This document shows, one piece after another, positions 26,922 through 34,501 of a stretch of 64,000 nucleotides of DNA. This DNA is from an uncultured Alphaproteobacteria bacterium (lineage in GTDB: Bacteria; Pseudomonadota; Alphaproteobacteria; HIMB59; GCA-002718135): contig CACMKW010000001.1 of NCBI GenBank assembly GCA_902614395.1, positions 218,489 to 282,488 on the forward strand. Direction: 5' to 3'. How positions within the stretch are numbered: the stretch's first letter is position 1; the number at the start of each line of letters is the position of its first letter. The translations under genes and the position numbers were made by a program. The notes beneath the pieces were generated by a model that saw only the letters and a program-made list of their open reading frames with translations, searched no databases and was not told the origin of the DNA.

Positions 26922-27778
26922 TTAAAATTTATTGAAGAAATTTTATGATTTTTTTCAAATTTAATAACAATCTGAGCTTTTTTATTTAGATCCTTCATCA
27001 TCCATTTAGTTATTTTCTCATAATGTTGAACAAAATATTTAATTTCATTTGAAGTCATTCTTTTTGATTTTTTGTTTTTTGATTGATTAGTTTTTTCTTG
27101 CTTTAATCGCCATTTGAAAACATTATCAAAAGAGGATGCTTTCAAAAAAATAAGTTCATCAAATAATTTAAATAATTTTTTATATTCTAATTTTAATTTA
27201 TTATTATAGAAATTTCTCCATTGATATTTTGGATCTTTAATTTTTTCCAAATTATTTATATTTTTATGAAGAATTTTTTTTGGAATTTCTGAACTTCCAC
27301 AACACCAACCTTCTAAGAAAAGAATATCACATTTAGTCTTAGTTATTTTAGTTGATTTAGTCGTATCATCAATCAACTTATCAAATAGAGGGGTTGTGAT
27401 AGGGTATTTACTTTTATTGAATTGTTTTATATTTTTAAATAATTTTTCAATATCATGTGTTCCTGGAACACCTCGAGTTTTTAACAATTGATGTATTTTT
27501 TTTGATAATTGTAATCGTTGTTTTCTCGATAAATAATAATTATCTAAACTAAGCAAAAGAATTTTCTTATTATAAAATTTTTCTATAGTTTTAGAGATAA
27601 TATTAATAAATGATGACTTACCAATACCCTGAGAGCCTCCAAACAGGAATTTTTTTGATTTACTAGAGCAAATATAATTTATGATTGGAATTAATTTATC
27701 TTCTATGTACTTTTTCGAATATTTTTTATTATATGTTTTGTGTATTTCTATTTGAATATAGTCTATTAATGCACTCAT
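26918..27778 (-). CDS. D-glycerate 3-kinase-like P-loop kinase
   Basis: This 286-residue P-loop kinase resembles plant/cyanobacterial-type D-glycerate 3-kinase, which makes 3-phosphoglycerate. Walker A is GGSQGIGKSS (about 47-56). LDNYYLSRKQRLQL and TRGVPGTHD are the substrate-side blocks characteristic of this family, FLEGWCCG is the Walker-B-like block, and WRNFYNNKL and FKWRLKQE follow as in known homologues. The protein is very lysine-rich. It diverges from a HAD gene by 32 bases. A glycerol-3-phosphate dehydrogenase lies nearby, consistent with C3 metabolism, but that link is only by position. Uridine kinase-like alternatives are less likely because of the TRGVPGTHD block. Confidence 0.82.
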   Translation of the reverse strand: MSALIDYIQIEIHKTYNKKYSKKYIEDKLIPIINYICSSKSKKFLFGGSQGIGKSSFINIISKTIEKFYNKKILLLSLDNYYLSRKQRLQLSKKIHQLLKTRGVPGTHDIEKLFKNIKQFNKSKYPITTPLFDKLIDDTTKSTKITKTKCDILFLEGWCCGSSEIPKKILHKNINNLEKIKDPKYQWRNFYNNKLKLEYKKLFKLFDELIFLKASSFDNVFKWRLKQEKTNQSKNKKSKRMTSNEIKYFVQHYEKITKWMMKDLNKKAQIVIKFEKNHKISSINFN

Positions 27779-27810
27779 TTAATATTTATTTATAAACAAA
27801 ATACTTATAC

Positions 27811-28401
27811 ATGAAATTTCTTTTTGATTTAGGTGGTGTTTTTTTTGATTGGGACCCTCATTATTTTTATAAAGATGTATTTAAAGATAAAGAAGAAAGA
27901 GATAATTTCCTTAATAATATTTGTAATGATGAATGGAATATCCAACAAGATGCTGGAAGACTCATAAAAGACGCAGAAACTGATCTAATAAAGAATTATC
28001 CTGATTATGAAGATAAAATAAAATTATATTATAAAAATCATCATAGAATGTTCAGGAAAATCTTTCAGCATTCAGTTAATGTTTTAGATGATTTAAAAAA
28101 TAATAAATATGAGTGTTATGTTTTATCAAATTGGTCCTGGGAAACATTTCAAGGTATGGATAAAAAATACCCATTTTTAAAAAAGTTTGATGGTTTAATA
28201 ATTTCTGGAAAAGAAAAATTAGTTAAACCTGATGCTCAAATATATAAATTAGCAGTAAACCGCTTTAATCTAATTCCACAAGAAACTGTTTTTATAGATG
28301 ATAAAAAAGAGAATATTGAGGCTGCAAACAAACTTGGTTTTTTAACTATACATTTAACTAACCCTGAAATAATAATCCACGAAATTAATAGATTTATTTA
28401 A
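27811..28401 (+). CDS. HAD-IA family hydrolase (YihX-like)
   Basis: This 196-residue HAD protein has motif I FDLGGVFFDWD, with nucleophile D6; Gly replaces the usual second Asp at position +2, as seen in the DLGGV/DLGNV branch that includes YihX (glucose-1-phosphatase). LSNWSWETF (about 109-117) is motif II, KLVKPDAQIY (about 132-141) motif III and FIDDKKENIEAA (about 161-172) motif IV. It lies 7 bases before glpD and is probably cotranscribed. Possible substrates are small sugar phosphates; glycerol-3-phosphate would fit the neighbour but is speculative. Confidence 0.85.
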   Translation: MKFLFDLGGVFFDWDPHYFYKDVFKDKEERDNFLNNICNDEWNIQQDAGRLIKDAETDLIKNYPDYEDKIKLYYKNHHRMFRKIFQHSVNVLDDLKNNKYECYVLSNWSWETFQGMDKKYPFLKKFDGLIISGKEKLVKPDAQIYKLAVNRFNLIPQETVFIDDKKENIEAANKLGFLTIHLTNPEIIIHEINRFI

Positions 28402-28408
28402 CTTAATT

Positions 28409-29560
28409 ATGAATGAAATTTTTGATATTTTAGTTATTGGAGGCGGTATTAATGGTGCTGGAATTGTAAGAGATGCCTCAGGAAGAAATTTAAAAGTTTG
28501 TTTGGTAGAAAAAAACACAGTTGGCTCAGCCACTTCGTCTTGGTCTACAAAATTAATACATGGTGGATTAAGATATCTTGAAAATTATGAATTTCGCCTT
28601 GTACGTGAATCTCTCAAGGAAAGAGAAGTAATTAAAAAAATTGCCAGCAATATAACAACACCATTACCTTTTATTATACCGCACCAAAAATCTTTAAGAC
28701 CTAAATGGTTAATTAAATTAGGATTATTTTTATATGATAATATTGGTGGCAAAATGACTATACCAAAATCTTCAACTATAAATATTAAAAAAGAAATTCC
28801 TAATATTCTAAAAGATCAATTTAAAATTGGTTTCCAATATTATGATTTACAAGTTGACGATAAAAAACTTGTTCAATTAAATGTTGAAGATGCAAAGAAA
28901 AAAGGTGCTATGATTATTCAAAATAGAAAAGTTATGGACGCAAAAAGAAATAAAAATATTTGGGATATAACTTTAGATGATAACACTATACTTCAATCTA
29001 AAATTCTTATTAATGCTGCTGGACCTTGGATAAATGAAGTTTTAAATAACGTTATTAAATTAAATTCAAATAAATCAATTCGACTTGTGAAAGGTAGTCA
29101 TATAATAACTAAAAGTCTTTACAGTCAGAAAAAAGCTTTCACTTTACAAAATGAGGATAACAGAATAATTTTTGTCATACCTTATAAAGATGAATATTCA
29201 CTTATTGGCACTACAGAAACAGAAGTTTTTTCACCAGAAAATCCTAAAATTGATGAAAGTGAAATTGATTATTTATTAAACTCAGTAAATAAATATTTTG
29301 TTAAACAAATATCAAGAGATGATGTGGTAAGTTCTTATTCTGGAATTAGACCGCTTATTGAAGATTTCAAAGAAGCTTCAAAAGTTACTAGAGACTATAT
29401 ATTCGACTTAAATGAGGATGGTTCACAGGCACCATTATTAAACATCTATGGAGGTAAATTAACGACGTATAGAAAATTAGCTGAAAATGTTCTTTTAACT
29501 CTTAATAATCATATTCCCATAAATAAAAAAAATTCTTGGACTGCTAAACAAAAACTATAA
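28409..29560 (+). CDS. glpD: Glycerol-3-phosphate dehydrogenase, C-terminally shortened
   Basis: This FAD-dependent enzyme oxidises glycerol-3-phosphate to dihydroxyacetone phosphate and passes electrons to quinones at the inner membrane. The FAD motif VIGGGINGAGIVRDA is at about 9-23, STKLIHGGLRYLE at about 46-58, and SGIRPL and IYGGKLTTYRKLAE lie near the end. At 383 residues it lacks the C-terminal helical domain (roughly 110-120 residues) of typical 500-residue GlpD. The stop follows the WTAKQ block that normally leads into that domain. The downstream bases do not continue the domain in any frame that I can follow. It may be a functional short form or a decaying gene. The core motifs are intact. 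Confidence 0.85.
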   Translation: MNEIFDILVIGGGINGAGIVRDASGRNLKVCLVEKNTVGSATSSWSTKLIHGGLRYLENYEFRLVRESLKEREVIKKIASNITTPLPFIIPHQKSLRPKWLIKLGLFLYDNIGGKMTIPKSSTINIKKEIPNILKDQFKIGFQYYDLQVDDKKLVQLNVEDAKKKGAMIIQNRKVMDAKRNKNIWDITLDDNTILQSKILINAAGPWINEVLNNVIKLNSNKSIRLVKGSHIITKSLYSQKKAFTLQNEDNRIIFVIPYKDEYSLIGTTETEVFSPENPKIDESEIDYLLNSVNKYFVKQISRDDVVSSYSGIRPLIEDFKEASKVTRDYIFDLNEDGSQAPLLNIYGGKLTTYRKLAENVLLTLNNHIPINKKNSWTAKQKL

Positions 29561-29592
29561 TTGGTATCCCTCTTAAATAACTTTTCAAATTT

Positions 29593-29661
29593 GGTGGGCA
29601 GAAAAGTTTTATAAGAGGAATACTTCTTATAGGAGGAAATAATATGAACCCTCTGCCCATC
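29593..29661 (+). ncRNA. Candidate structured RNA with embedded ribosome binding site
   Basis: Two nested stems can form. The outer pairs 29593-29602 (GGTGGGCAGA) with 29652-29661 (TCTGCCCATC), 10 pairs with one G-T. The inner pairs 29610-29618 with 29623-29631, 9 pairs around an AATA loop. A perfect AGGAGG (29631-29636) and an ATG (29644) lie between the inner hairpin and the closing strand. I recognise no known riboswitch. It may control the short frame inside it, or be a small RNA whose 3' end is set by the hairpin at 29715-29740. Confidence 0.45.
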
Positions 29662-29676
29662 CTAATAATAGTTTAA
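29644..29676 (+). CDS. Possible 10-residue peptide frame
   Basis: An ATG, 7 bases after a perfect AGGAGG, opens a 10-codon frame encoding MNPLPILIIV, then TAA. The ribosome site is stronger than almost any other in the window, yet no longer gene follows on this strand. The peptide is hydrophobic. It could be a leader peptide, a tiny membrane peptide or a chance frame within a structured RNA. Nothing downstream on the plus strand would be regulated by it, since the next gene is on the opposite strand. Confidence 0.3.
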   Translation: MNPLPILIIV

Positions 29677-29714
29677 AATCATAATATTTATTGAAAATAT
29701 TTAAAAAAGGGATG

Positions 29715-29740
29715 TATTGCCCCTTATATCAGGGGCAATA
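29715..29740 (-). terminator. Terminator hairpin after the ugpC-type gene
   Basis: TATTGCCCCT and AGGGGCAATA make a 10-base-pair stem with a 6-base loop, 15 bases beyond the stop of the ATPase gene. In the minus direction CATCCC and then six Ts follow, consistent with an intrinsic terminator for the transporter operon. It could also end transcripts arriving from the glpD side. Confidence 0.75.
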
Positions 29741-29755
29741 ATTAATACGATTCTA

Positions 29756-30835
29756 TTATTTAAATGCTTCGCCTGAACTATCAAATAATTGGCATCTTCC
29801 AGCAGGAAAACCTACTTTTACAGTATCACCAACTTTGATTTCAGAATGTCCTTCAGTTTCAGCAACTAATGGCTCTCCATCTTTTTCAAGGTATAGATAA
29901 GAAACGTCACCAAGCTTTTCGACAACAAATACTTTACTTTCCCAAGACCCATCTGCATCACCATTTACTACTAAGTGCTCTGGTCTAATACCTAAAGTTA
30001 CTGAATCACCCTCTGAGGAGGATGCTGACATTTTAGAGACTGATATTTTTGACATTCCCATAATATCAACTTCTGTAGCATCAGAACTTTTGCTTAATAT
30101 CTTACTTGAAATAAAGTTCATTTTTGGCGATCCAATAAATCCACCTACGAACATATTATTTGGTTTATCATAAAGTTCTAGTGGTGATCCTTTTTGTGAA
30201 ACGATACCTGTATCAAGTACAACAATATCATCAGCTAAGGTCATAGCTTCTGTCTGATCGTGTGTGACGTAGATCATTGTTGCTTCTAGTTCATTATGTA
30301 GTTTTGCTAATTCAACTCTCATTTGAACCCTTAATGCAGCATCAAGGTTTGAAAGTGGTTCATCAAATAAGAAAACTTTTGGCTTTCTAGTAATTGCTCT
30401 TCCAATAGCAACACGCTGTCTTTGACCACCTGAAAGTTGTTTTGGTTTTCTTTGAAGATAATCTTCTATTTGAAGAATTCTTGCTGCCTCATTAACTCTC
30501 TCATTAATTTCATCTTTTGATCTTTTTTCTAATTTCAAACCAAAAGCCATATTATCAAATACAGTCATGTGAGGGTATAATGCATAAGATTGAAATACCA
30601 TTGCAATATTTCTTTGCTTTGGCGGTAAATCATTTACCACTTGGCCATCAATTGAAATTGTACCTGAATTTATGTCTTCCAGTCCTGCTATCATTCTTAA
30701 CATAGTTGATTTACCACAACCACTTGGACCAACTAAAACTGTAAATGATTGACTTTTTATATCAAGAGAAACATCCTTAATTACATGGACGTCTCCAAAA
30801 TATTTATTAACAGTATTTATATTTATATCTGCCAC
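29756..30835 (-). CDS. ugpC: Sugar ABC transporter ATP-binding protein (UgpC/MalK/AglK type)
   Basis: This 359-residue CUT1-type ATPase powers sugar import from the cytoplasmic face. Walker A is GPSGCGKST, the ABC signature LSGGQRQRVAIGRA, Walker B FLFDEPLSNLD, and the switch histidine is in THDQTEA. A C-terminal TOBE regulatory domain (about 230-359) includes GIRPEHL. The start is a GTG at 30835 with AAGGAGG 5 bases upstream; the longer frame from 30886 would add 17 residues not typical of the family. It follows the two Agl-type permeases at a 103-base gap. It is the only MalK-type ATPase in the window, so it may also serve the importer at 17111-20132. Confidence 0.93.
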   Translation of the reverse strand: MADININTVNKYFGDVHVIKDVSLDIKSQSFTVLVGPSGCGKSTMLRMIAGLEDINSGTISIDGQVVNDLPPKQRNIAMVFQSYALYPHMTVFDNMAFGLKLEKRSKDEINERVNEAARILQIEDYLQRKPKQLSGGQRQRVAIGRAITRKPKVFLFDEPLSNLDAALRVQMRVELAKLHNELEATMIYVTHDQTEAMTLADDIVVLDTGIVSQKGSPLELYDKPNNMFVGGFIGSPKMNFISSKILSKSSDATEVDIMGMSKISVSKMSASSSEGDSVTLGIRPEHLVVNGDADGSWESKVFVVEKLGDVSYLYLEKDGEPLVAETEGHSEIKVGDTVKVGFPAGRCQLFDSSGEAFK

Positions 30836-30840
30836 TTCAT

Positions 30841-30847
30841 CCTCCTT
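30841..30847 (-). promoter_or_regulatory. Ribosome binding site that decides a GTG start
   Basis: AAGGAGG on the minus strand sits 5 bases before the GTG at 30835. It supports GTG as the start of the ATPase gene, rather than any codon in the longer open frame. Confidence 0.8.
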
Positions 30848-30938
30848 TGAGCGATCTTTCAAGTGTATGAATACATCATCATACAAATATATTTATATTT
30901 AAAGGTATATTTATTGAAAAATCAATACTTTTTAGTGT

Positions 30939-32078
30939 TTACCCTTTAACTGATCCAGCGACTAAACCTCGTATAAAATATCTCTGTAAGGCAAAAAAGA
31001 TAAATAAAGGTACTGTCATTGAAACAAAAGCACCAGTAGTTAAAATTTCCCAATTTTCACCTCTGGATCCAAGTAATTCTTTTAATTTTGCGGTTAATAT
31101 TATTTCACTTGGAACCTGGTCTAAAAATACTAAACCTACTAAAAGATCATTCCAACACCATAAAAATTGTAAAATAAATATTGAAGCAAAAGCTGGTATC
31201 GAAAGAGGAATAATTATGCGTAAAAAAATATCATAATGAGAAGCGCCATCAACTTTAGCAGCCTCCATCATTTCATTAGGTAAGCTTTTTAAAAAATTTC
31301 TTAATAGAAAAGTAGTTGAGGCTAATCCAAAACCAGTATGTGCCATCCAAACACCTGGATAGGACTTAGCCGCTACTCCAAATAATGCCCCAAAATCATT
31401 ATAGATTGTTAGTATTGGTATAAGAGACATTTGTAGAGGAACAACAAGAGATGCAATTATTATTGCCAATAAAGTATCTCTTCCGTAAAATTTCATCCAA
31501 GTTAAGGAATATGCAAAGAAAGAGCATATTATTAATGGAATTAATGTTGAAGGTAATGCTACTGCCATAGTATTCACAAAAGCTCTGCCAATTCCTTCTT
31601 TAAATAAAACTTCTCTGTAATTTTCAAAAGTAAATGCAGGAGGGCTTAATGATGTAGTAAATAATCTTTTACCTTTTTTCTTTTTAAATTCTGTTTTAGA
31701 TCTCCATTCATAATTTCCATCTTCATCAAGAAGCACTTCACTTTCATCTTTAAAAACTGCGACATCACCAATATTAAATTCATTAATTTTCTTTGAAGTA
31801 ATTCCAAAACTTTCTATTTTTTTTCCTGAATTGTCTTCGAATAACTTTCCTTTAATTTTGAAATAACCATCTTCTTCAATTTGACTTTCCATTCCTGACA
31901 TTCTATAAATTTCATTTACTTCTGTAGTAGTTAAGGAAGTCCACCATCCACTTATAGCTAATAAATCTTTATCTCTTAAAGAACTAATAAACAGACCAAA
32001 TGTAGGAATAATCCATATAATAACAAAGAAGAGGAGTAATAGTTGAGATAATAAAGATGATATTGAAAATTTCTTCAT
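30939..32078 (-). CDS. aglG: Sugar ABC transporter permease (AglG-like, with large insertion)
   Basis: This 379-residue MalG-type permease is about 100 residues longer than the usual 280. The extra block, about 42-145, lies between the first membrane segment (about 10-32) and the second, so it should face the periplasm; it is charged and rich in Lys, Glu and Asp. The AglG subgroup of alpha-glucoside transporters has the same extended size, as far as I recall. The EAA loop is EAAKVDGASHYDIFLRIIIP and the C-terminus is RGLVAGSVKG. Its start shares one base with the stop of the preceding permease (TAATG). Maltose-, sucrose- or glucosylglycerol-type cargo is plausible, not proven. Confidence 0.87.
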   Translation of the reverse strand: MKKFSISSLLSQLLLLFFVIIWIIPTFGLFISSLRDKDLLAISGWWTSLTTTEVNEIYRMSGMESQIEEDGYFKIKGKLFEDNSGKKIESFGITSKKINEFNIGDVAVFKDESEVLLDEDGNYEWRSKTEFKKKKGKRLFTTSLSPPAFTFENYREVLFKEGIGRAFVNTMAVALPSTLIPLIICSFFAYSLTWMKFYGRDTLLAIIIASLVVPLQMSLIPILTIYNDFGALFGVAAKSYPGVWMAHTGFGLASTTFLLRNFLKSLPNEMMEAAKVDGASHYDIFLRIIIPLSIPAFASIFILQFLWCWNDLLVGLVFLDQVPSEIILTAKLKELLGSRGENWEILTTGAFVSMTVPLFIFFALQRYFIRGLVAGSVKG

Positions 32079-33061
32079 TATATTTTTTGTTCCTGTCTAT
32101 GTTTGTATAAATTCCATGCTAAGATTGGTATGACACCAATCATAATAACAATTGCTAAAACACTTCCTCTTCCCGAGTCACCACCACCTCTAAACATCCA
32201 GTCGTACATTAAGTTCGCTAAGACTCCGGTTTGCCATTCACCATTAGTCATAGCAAAAATAATATCAAATATTCTTAAAACAATTATTGTAATTAAGGTC
32301 CAAATCACAAGTATCGTTTGTTCTAAATAAGGAATTATAATTGAAAAAAATATTTTTAACTCACTAGCTCCATCAATTCTTGCCGCTTCAAGCATTTCCT
32401 TAGGTATGCTTCTTAATGCAGCACTAAAAATAACTAAAGCTAATCCAGTTTGTATCCAAATCATAATAGCCATCAAAAAGAAATTGTTCCACATAGGTAT
32501 TGTTAACCATGCTTGTGGCTCATAACCAAGAGAAACAATTATTGCATTAAGTAGTCCAATTTGTGTATTCTCAGGCCCTCTATATTCATAAATAAATTTC
32601 CAAATTACACCAGCTCCTACAAATGATATTGCCATAGGCATAAATATTATAGATTTTGCAATTGAACCCCACCAAATTCTATCAGCTAAGTTAGCAATTA
32701 CTAATCCAAAAAAAGTGCTTAATGTTGGGACTACAAGTAACCATACTAAATTATTTAATATACTTCTTCTAAATTCAGGATCATTAATTGCCCATTTGTA
32801 ATTGTATAGTCCGACAAATTCTCTTCCAAATTTATCATAAAAGCTAAGCCTGATAGTTTCAAACACTGGATATAAAATAAAAATAAATAAAACAATAAAT
32901 GCGGGTGTTATAAAAACTATGACCCTTATAGAATTTTCAAAATTATATCTTTTCAGTGTTTTATTACCATAAGTATCTAAAATATAATTTGAGATATGAA
33001 AGTAGGCTATGAAAAATAATATTCCTAAAAAAACAATAAATACTAAATTCAGGATAGTCAT
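32078..33061 (-). CDS. aglF: Sugar ABC transporter permease (AglF-like)
   Basis: This 327-residue MalF-type permease has an extra N-terminal membrane segment (about 4-24) ahead of the segment at about 46-68, giving around seven. The EAA loop is EAARIDGASELKIFFSIIIP at about 225-244. It pairs with the AglG-like permease through a one-base start/stop overlap. The binding-protein gene lies upstream, separated by 66 bases containing a strong terminator-type hairpin. Assignment to the Agl group rests on its companion permease and on the binding protein's length and sequence style. Confidence 0.87.
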   Translation of the reverse strand: MTILNLVFIVFLGILFFIAYFHISNYILDTYGNKTLKRYNFENSIRVIVFITPAFIVLFIFILYPVFETIRLSFYDKFGREFVGLYNYKWAINDPEFRRSILNNLVWLLVVPTLSTFFGLVIANLADRIWWGSIAKSIIFMPMAISFVGAGVIWKFIYEYRGPENTQIGLLNAIIVSLGYEPQAWLTIPMWNNFFLMAIMIWIQTGLALVIFSAALRSIPKEMLEAARIDGASELKIFFSIIIPYLEQTILVIWTLITIIVLRIFDIIFAMTNGEWQTGVLANLMYDWMFRGGGDSGRGSVLAIVIMIGVIPILAWNLYKHRQEQKI

Positions 33062-33083
33062 TAGTGATTAAATATATAAAAAA

Positions 33084-33114
33084 AACAGGCGAACAAGTTA
33101 ATTGTTCGCCTGTT
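33084..33114 (-). terminator. Intrinsic terminator between binding-protein and permease genes
   Basis: AACAGGCGAACAA and TTGTTCGCCTGTT form a 13-base-pair stem with a 5-base loop. In the direction of transcription (minus) it is followed by a run of Ts. It lies 13 bases after the binding-protein stop and upstream of the permeases. A partial terminator here would make more binding-protein mRNA than permease mRNA. Confidence 0.85.
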
Positions 33115-33127
33115 CATAATTGAAAAG

Positions 33128-34432
33128 TTACTTAATTGCGTCCCAACTATCTTGGATCGCATCTGCTACATCTTGGGCAGATTTTCCGTTAGTATAGTCA
33201 ACCATACCAGTCCAGAAAGTTCCAGCACCAATAGCACCAGGCATTAAGTCTGACGCATCAAATCTAAACGTTGTTGCGCCTGTTAAAATTTCACCTAGTT
33301 TTCTAAAAGTTTCACTAGCATATTTACTTCCATCAACACCTTTGTGAGGAGTCAGGAAACCACCTTTAGCCATCCAATATTCATGAGCTTCAGGATGCAT
33401 TAAGAATTTAATGAACTCTATTGTTGCTTGGTTATCATTAGTAGCCGCTACTAATGTACCAGCTCCAAGTACAGGAGTTCCTAAATCTTTAGTTGCATAT
33501 GCAGGGAAATAAAAGAAATCATAGTCAACACCAGCTTCTACACCTTCAGGGAAGAATGCAGGTATAAAACTAGCTTGTCTGTGCATCATACATTCTGCAG
33601 GTGAAGTGAAAAGTCCATTTGGAGCATCTCTAAAATCAGTAGTTGCTACTGCTTTAGATCCACCATTTACAAACTTGTCATTCAACGCAAAAGTTCCAAA
33701 GAAATTCATTGCTTCAATAACTCTTGGGTCATTAAAAGGCATTTCATTGGATACCCACATGTCATAAACATCAGGCGTATGTGTTCTTAACATGATATCT
33801 TCCATCCAGTCAGTTGCAGGCCAACCAGTTGCTGCACCTGAACCTAGACCAATACACCATGGAGTATTTCCATCTGATGCCATTTGTCTTGTTAGTGCAA
33901 TTAACTCTTCCATAGTTCCTGGAACTTCATAACCATTATCTTCAAAGTTATCTGGAGAATACCAAACCAAACTTTTTACGTTTGTTCTAAAGAAAATTGC
34001 ATTAAACTGATCATTACCGTTTTCATCAGCATAAGTTGAAAGATCAACCCATGATTGACCAGCAGCATAGTTATCTAAAACCATTTGTTTAATATCATCT
34101 CCAAGAGGAACTAATCCTCCCATTGCTGCAGCATTAGCAGCTAGACCAGGTTGTGGAAATACAACTAGATCAGCAGCACTTCCAGCTTTTAGATCGATCA
34201 TAACTTGTTGTTCAAAACTATCTGAACCACCATACTCAAAAGTTGCTCCAGTAGCTTTCTCAAATATGGCACCAACTTCTCTCATTGTTTCTTGTTCTGG
34301 TGACAACCAAGGACCAAACATAACTACTTTTTGTCCAGTTAAATCTGGACCAGAATATTTGTGACCTCCAGCATAAGCTGTGAAACTTAGAAATAATGAA
34401 GAAAGTATAATTAATAAATTTTTTATTTTCAT
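33128..34432 (-). CDS. aglE: Sugar ABC transporter substrate-binding protein (AglE-like)
   Basis: This 434-residue family 1 periplasmic binding protein has a clear signal peptide: MKIKN, a hydrophobic core to about 17, and likely cleavage after AYA at 21. SPEQETMREVGAIFEKATGA and the WPATDWMEDIMLR region suit the alpha-glucoside (AglE) binding-protein group. It is the first gene of the minus-strand importer operon (binding protein, two permeases, ATPase). It is preceded by a GGAGGAATCATG ribosome site and a promoter overlapping a LacI-type operator. High expression is implied by the strong ribosome site and the hairpin just after the stop. Confidence 0.9.
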   Translation of the reverse strand: MKIKNLLIILSSLFLSFTAYAGGHKYSGPDLTGQKVVMFGPWLSPEQETMREVGAIFEKATGATFEYGGSDSFEQQVMIDLKAGSAADLVVFPQPGLAANAAAMGGLVPLGDDIKQMVLDNYAAGQSWVDLSTYADENGNDQFNAIFFRTNVKSLVWYSPDNFEDNGYEVPGTMEELIALTRQMASDGNTPWCIGLGSGAATGWPATDWMEDIMLRTHTPDVYDMWVSNEMPFNDPRVIEAMNFFGTFALNDKFVNGGSKAVATTDFRDAPNGLFTSPAECMMHRQASFIPAFFPEGVEAGVDYDFFYFPAYATKDLGTPVLGAGTLVAATNDNQATIEFIKFLMHPEAHEYWMAKGGFLTPHKGVDGSKYASETFRKLGEILTGATTFRFDASDLMPGAIGAGTFWTGMVDYTNGKSAQDVADAIQDSWDAIK

Positions 34433-34442
34433 GATTCCTCCG
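34433..34442 (-). promoter_or_regulatory. Strong ribosome binding site of aglE-like gene
   Basis: CGGAGGAATC directly precedes the ATG at 34432 on the minus strand. With the three bases before it (TTT and A included) it matches 13 of 13 bases with the site before the binding-protein gene at 18921, TTTACGGAGGAAT. Confidence 0.85.
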
Positions 34443-34455
34443 TAAATAATAAATA

Positions 34456-34484
34456 ATAATTATCCAAAACGTTTTGGTTGTCAA
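34456..34484 (-). promoter_or_regulatory. Promoter of the aglE-like operon
   Basis: On the minus strand a consensus TTGACA (34479-34484) is followed by a 17-base spacer and AATTAT (34456-34461), a 4 of 6 match to the -10 consensus. The ATG is 23 bases downstream of the -10. The spacer contains the whole 14-base palindrome described separately, so regulator binding would block RNA polymerase directly. Confidence 0.7.
34464..34477. promoter_or_regulatory. LacI-family operator palindrome
   Basis: CCAAAACGTTTTGG is a perfect 14-base palindrome with the central CG step usual in LacI/GalR operators. It lies between the aglE-like gene and the divergent lacI-type gene, inside the promoter spacer. 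It is the natural target of the adjacent regulator. I noticed no other copy of the full palindrome in the window. Confidence 0.85.
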
Positions 34485-34501
34485 TTTATATTATCTGGTT
34501 T

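Noticed and set aside
29715..29740. Hairpin after the ATPase gene as part of a riboswitch
   Set aside because: It is a simple stem-loop past the stop codon with a nearby T-run, which fits a terminator.
34260..34484. Minus-strand frame covering the start of the aglE-like gene and its promoter
   Set aside because: It runs in another frame across the promoter, operator and ribosome site; its translation has no recognisable domain.
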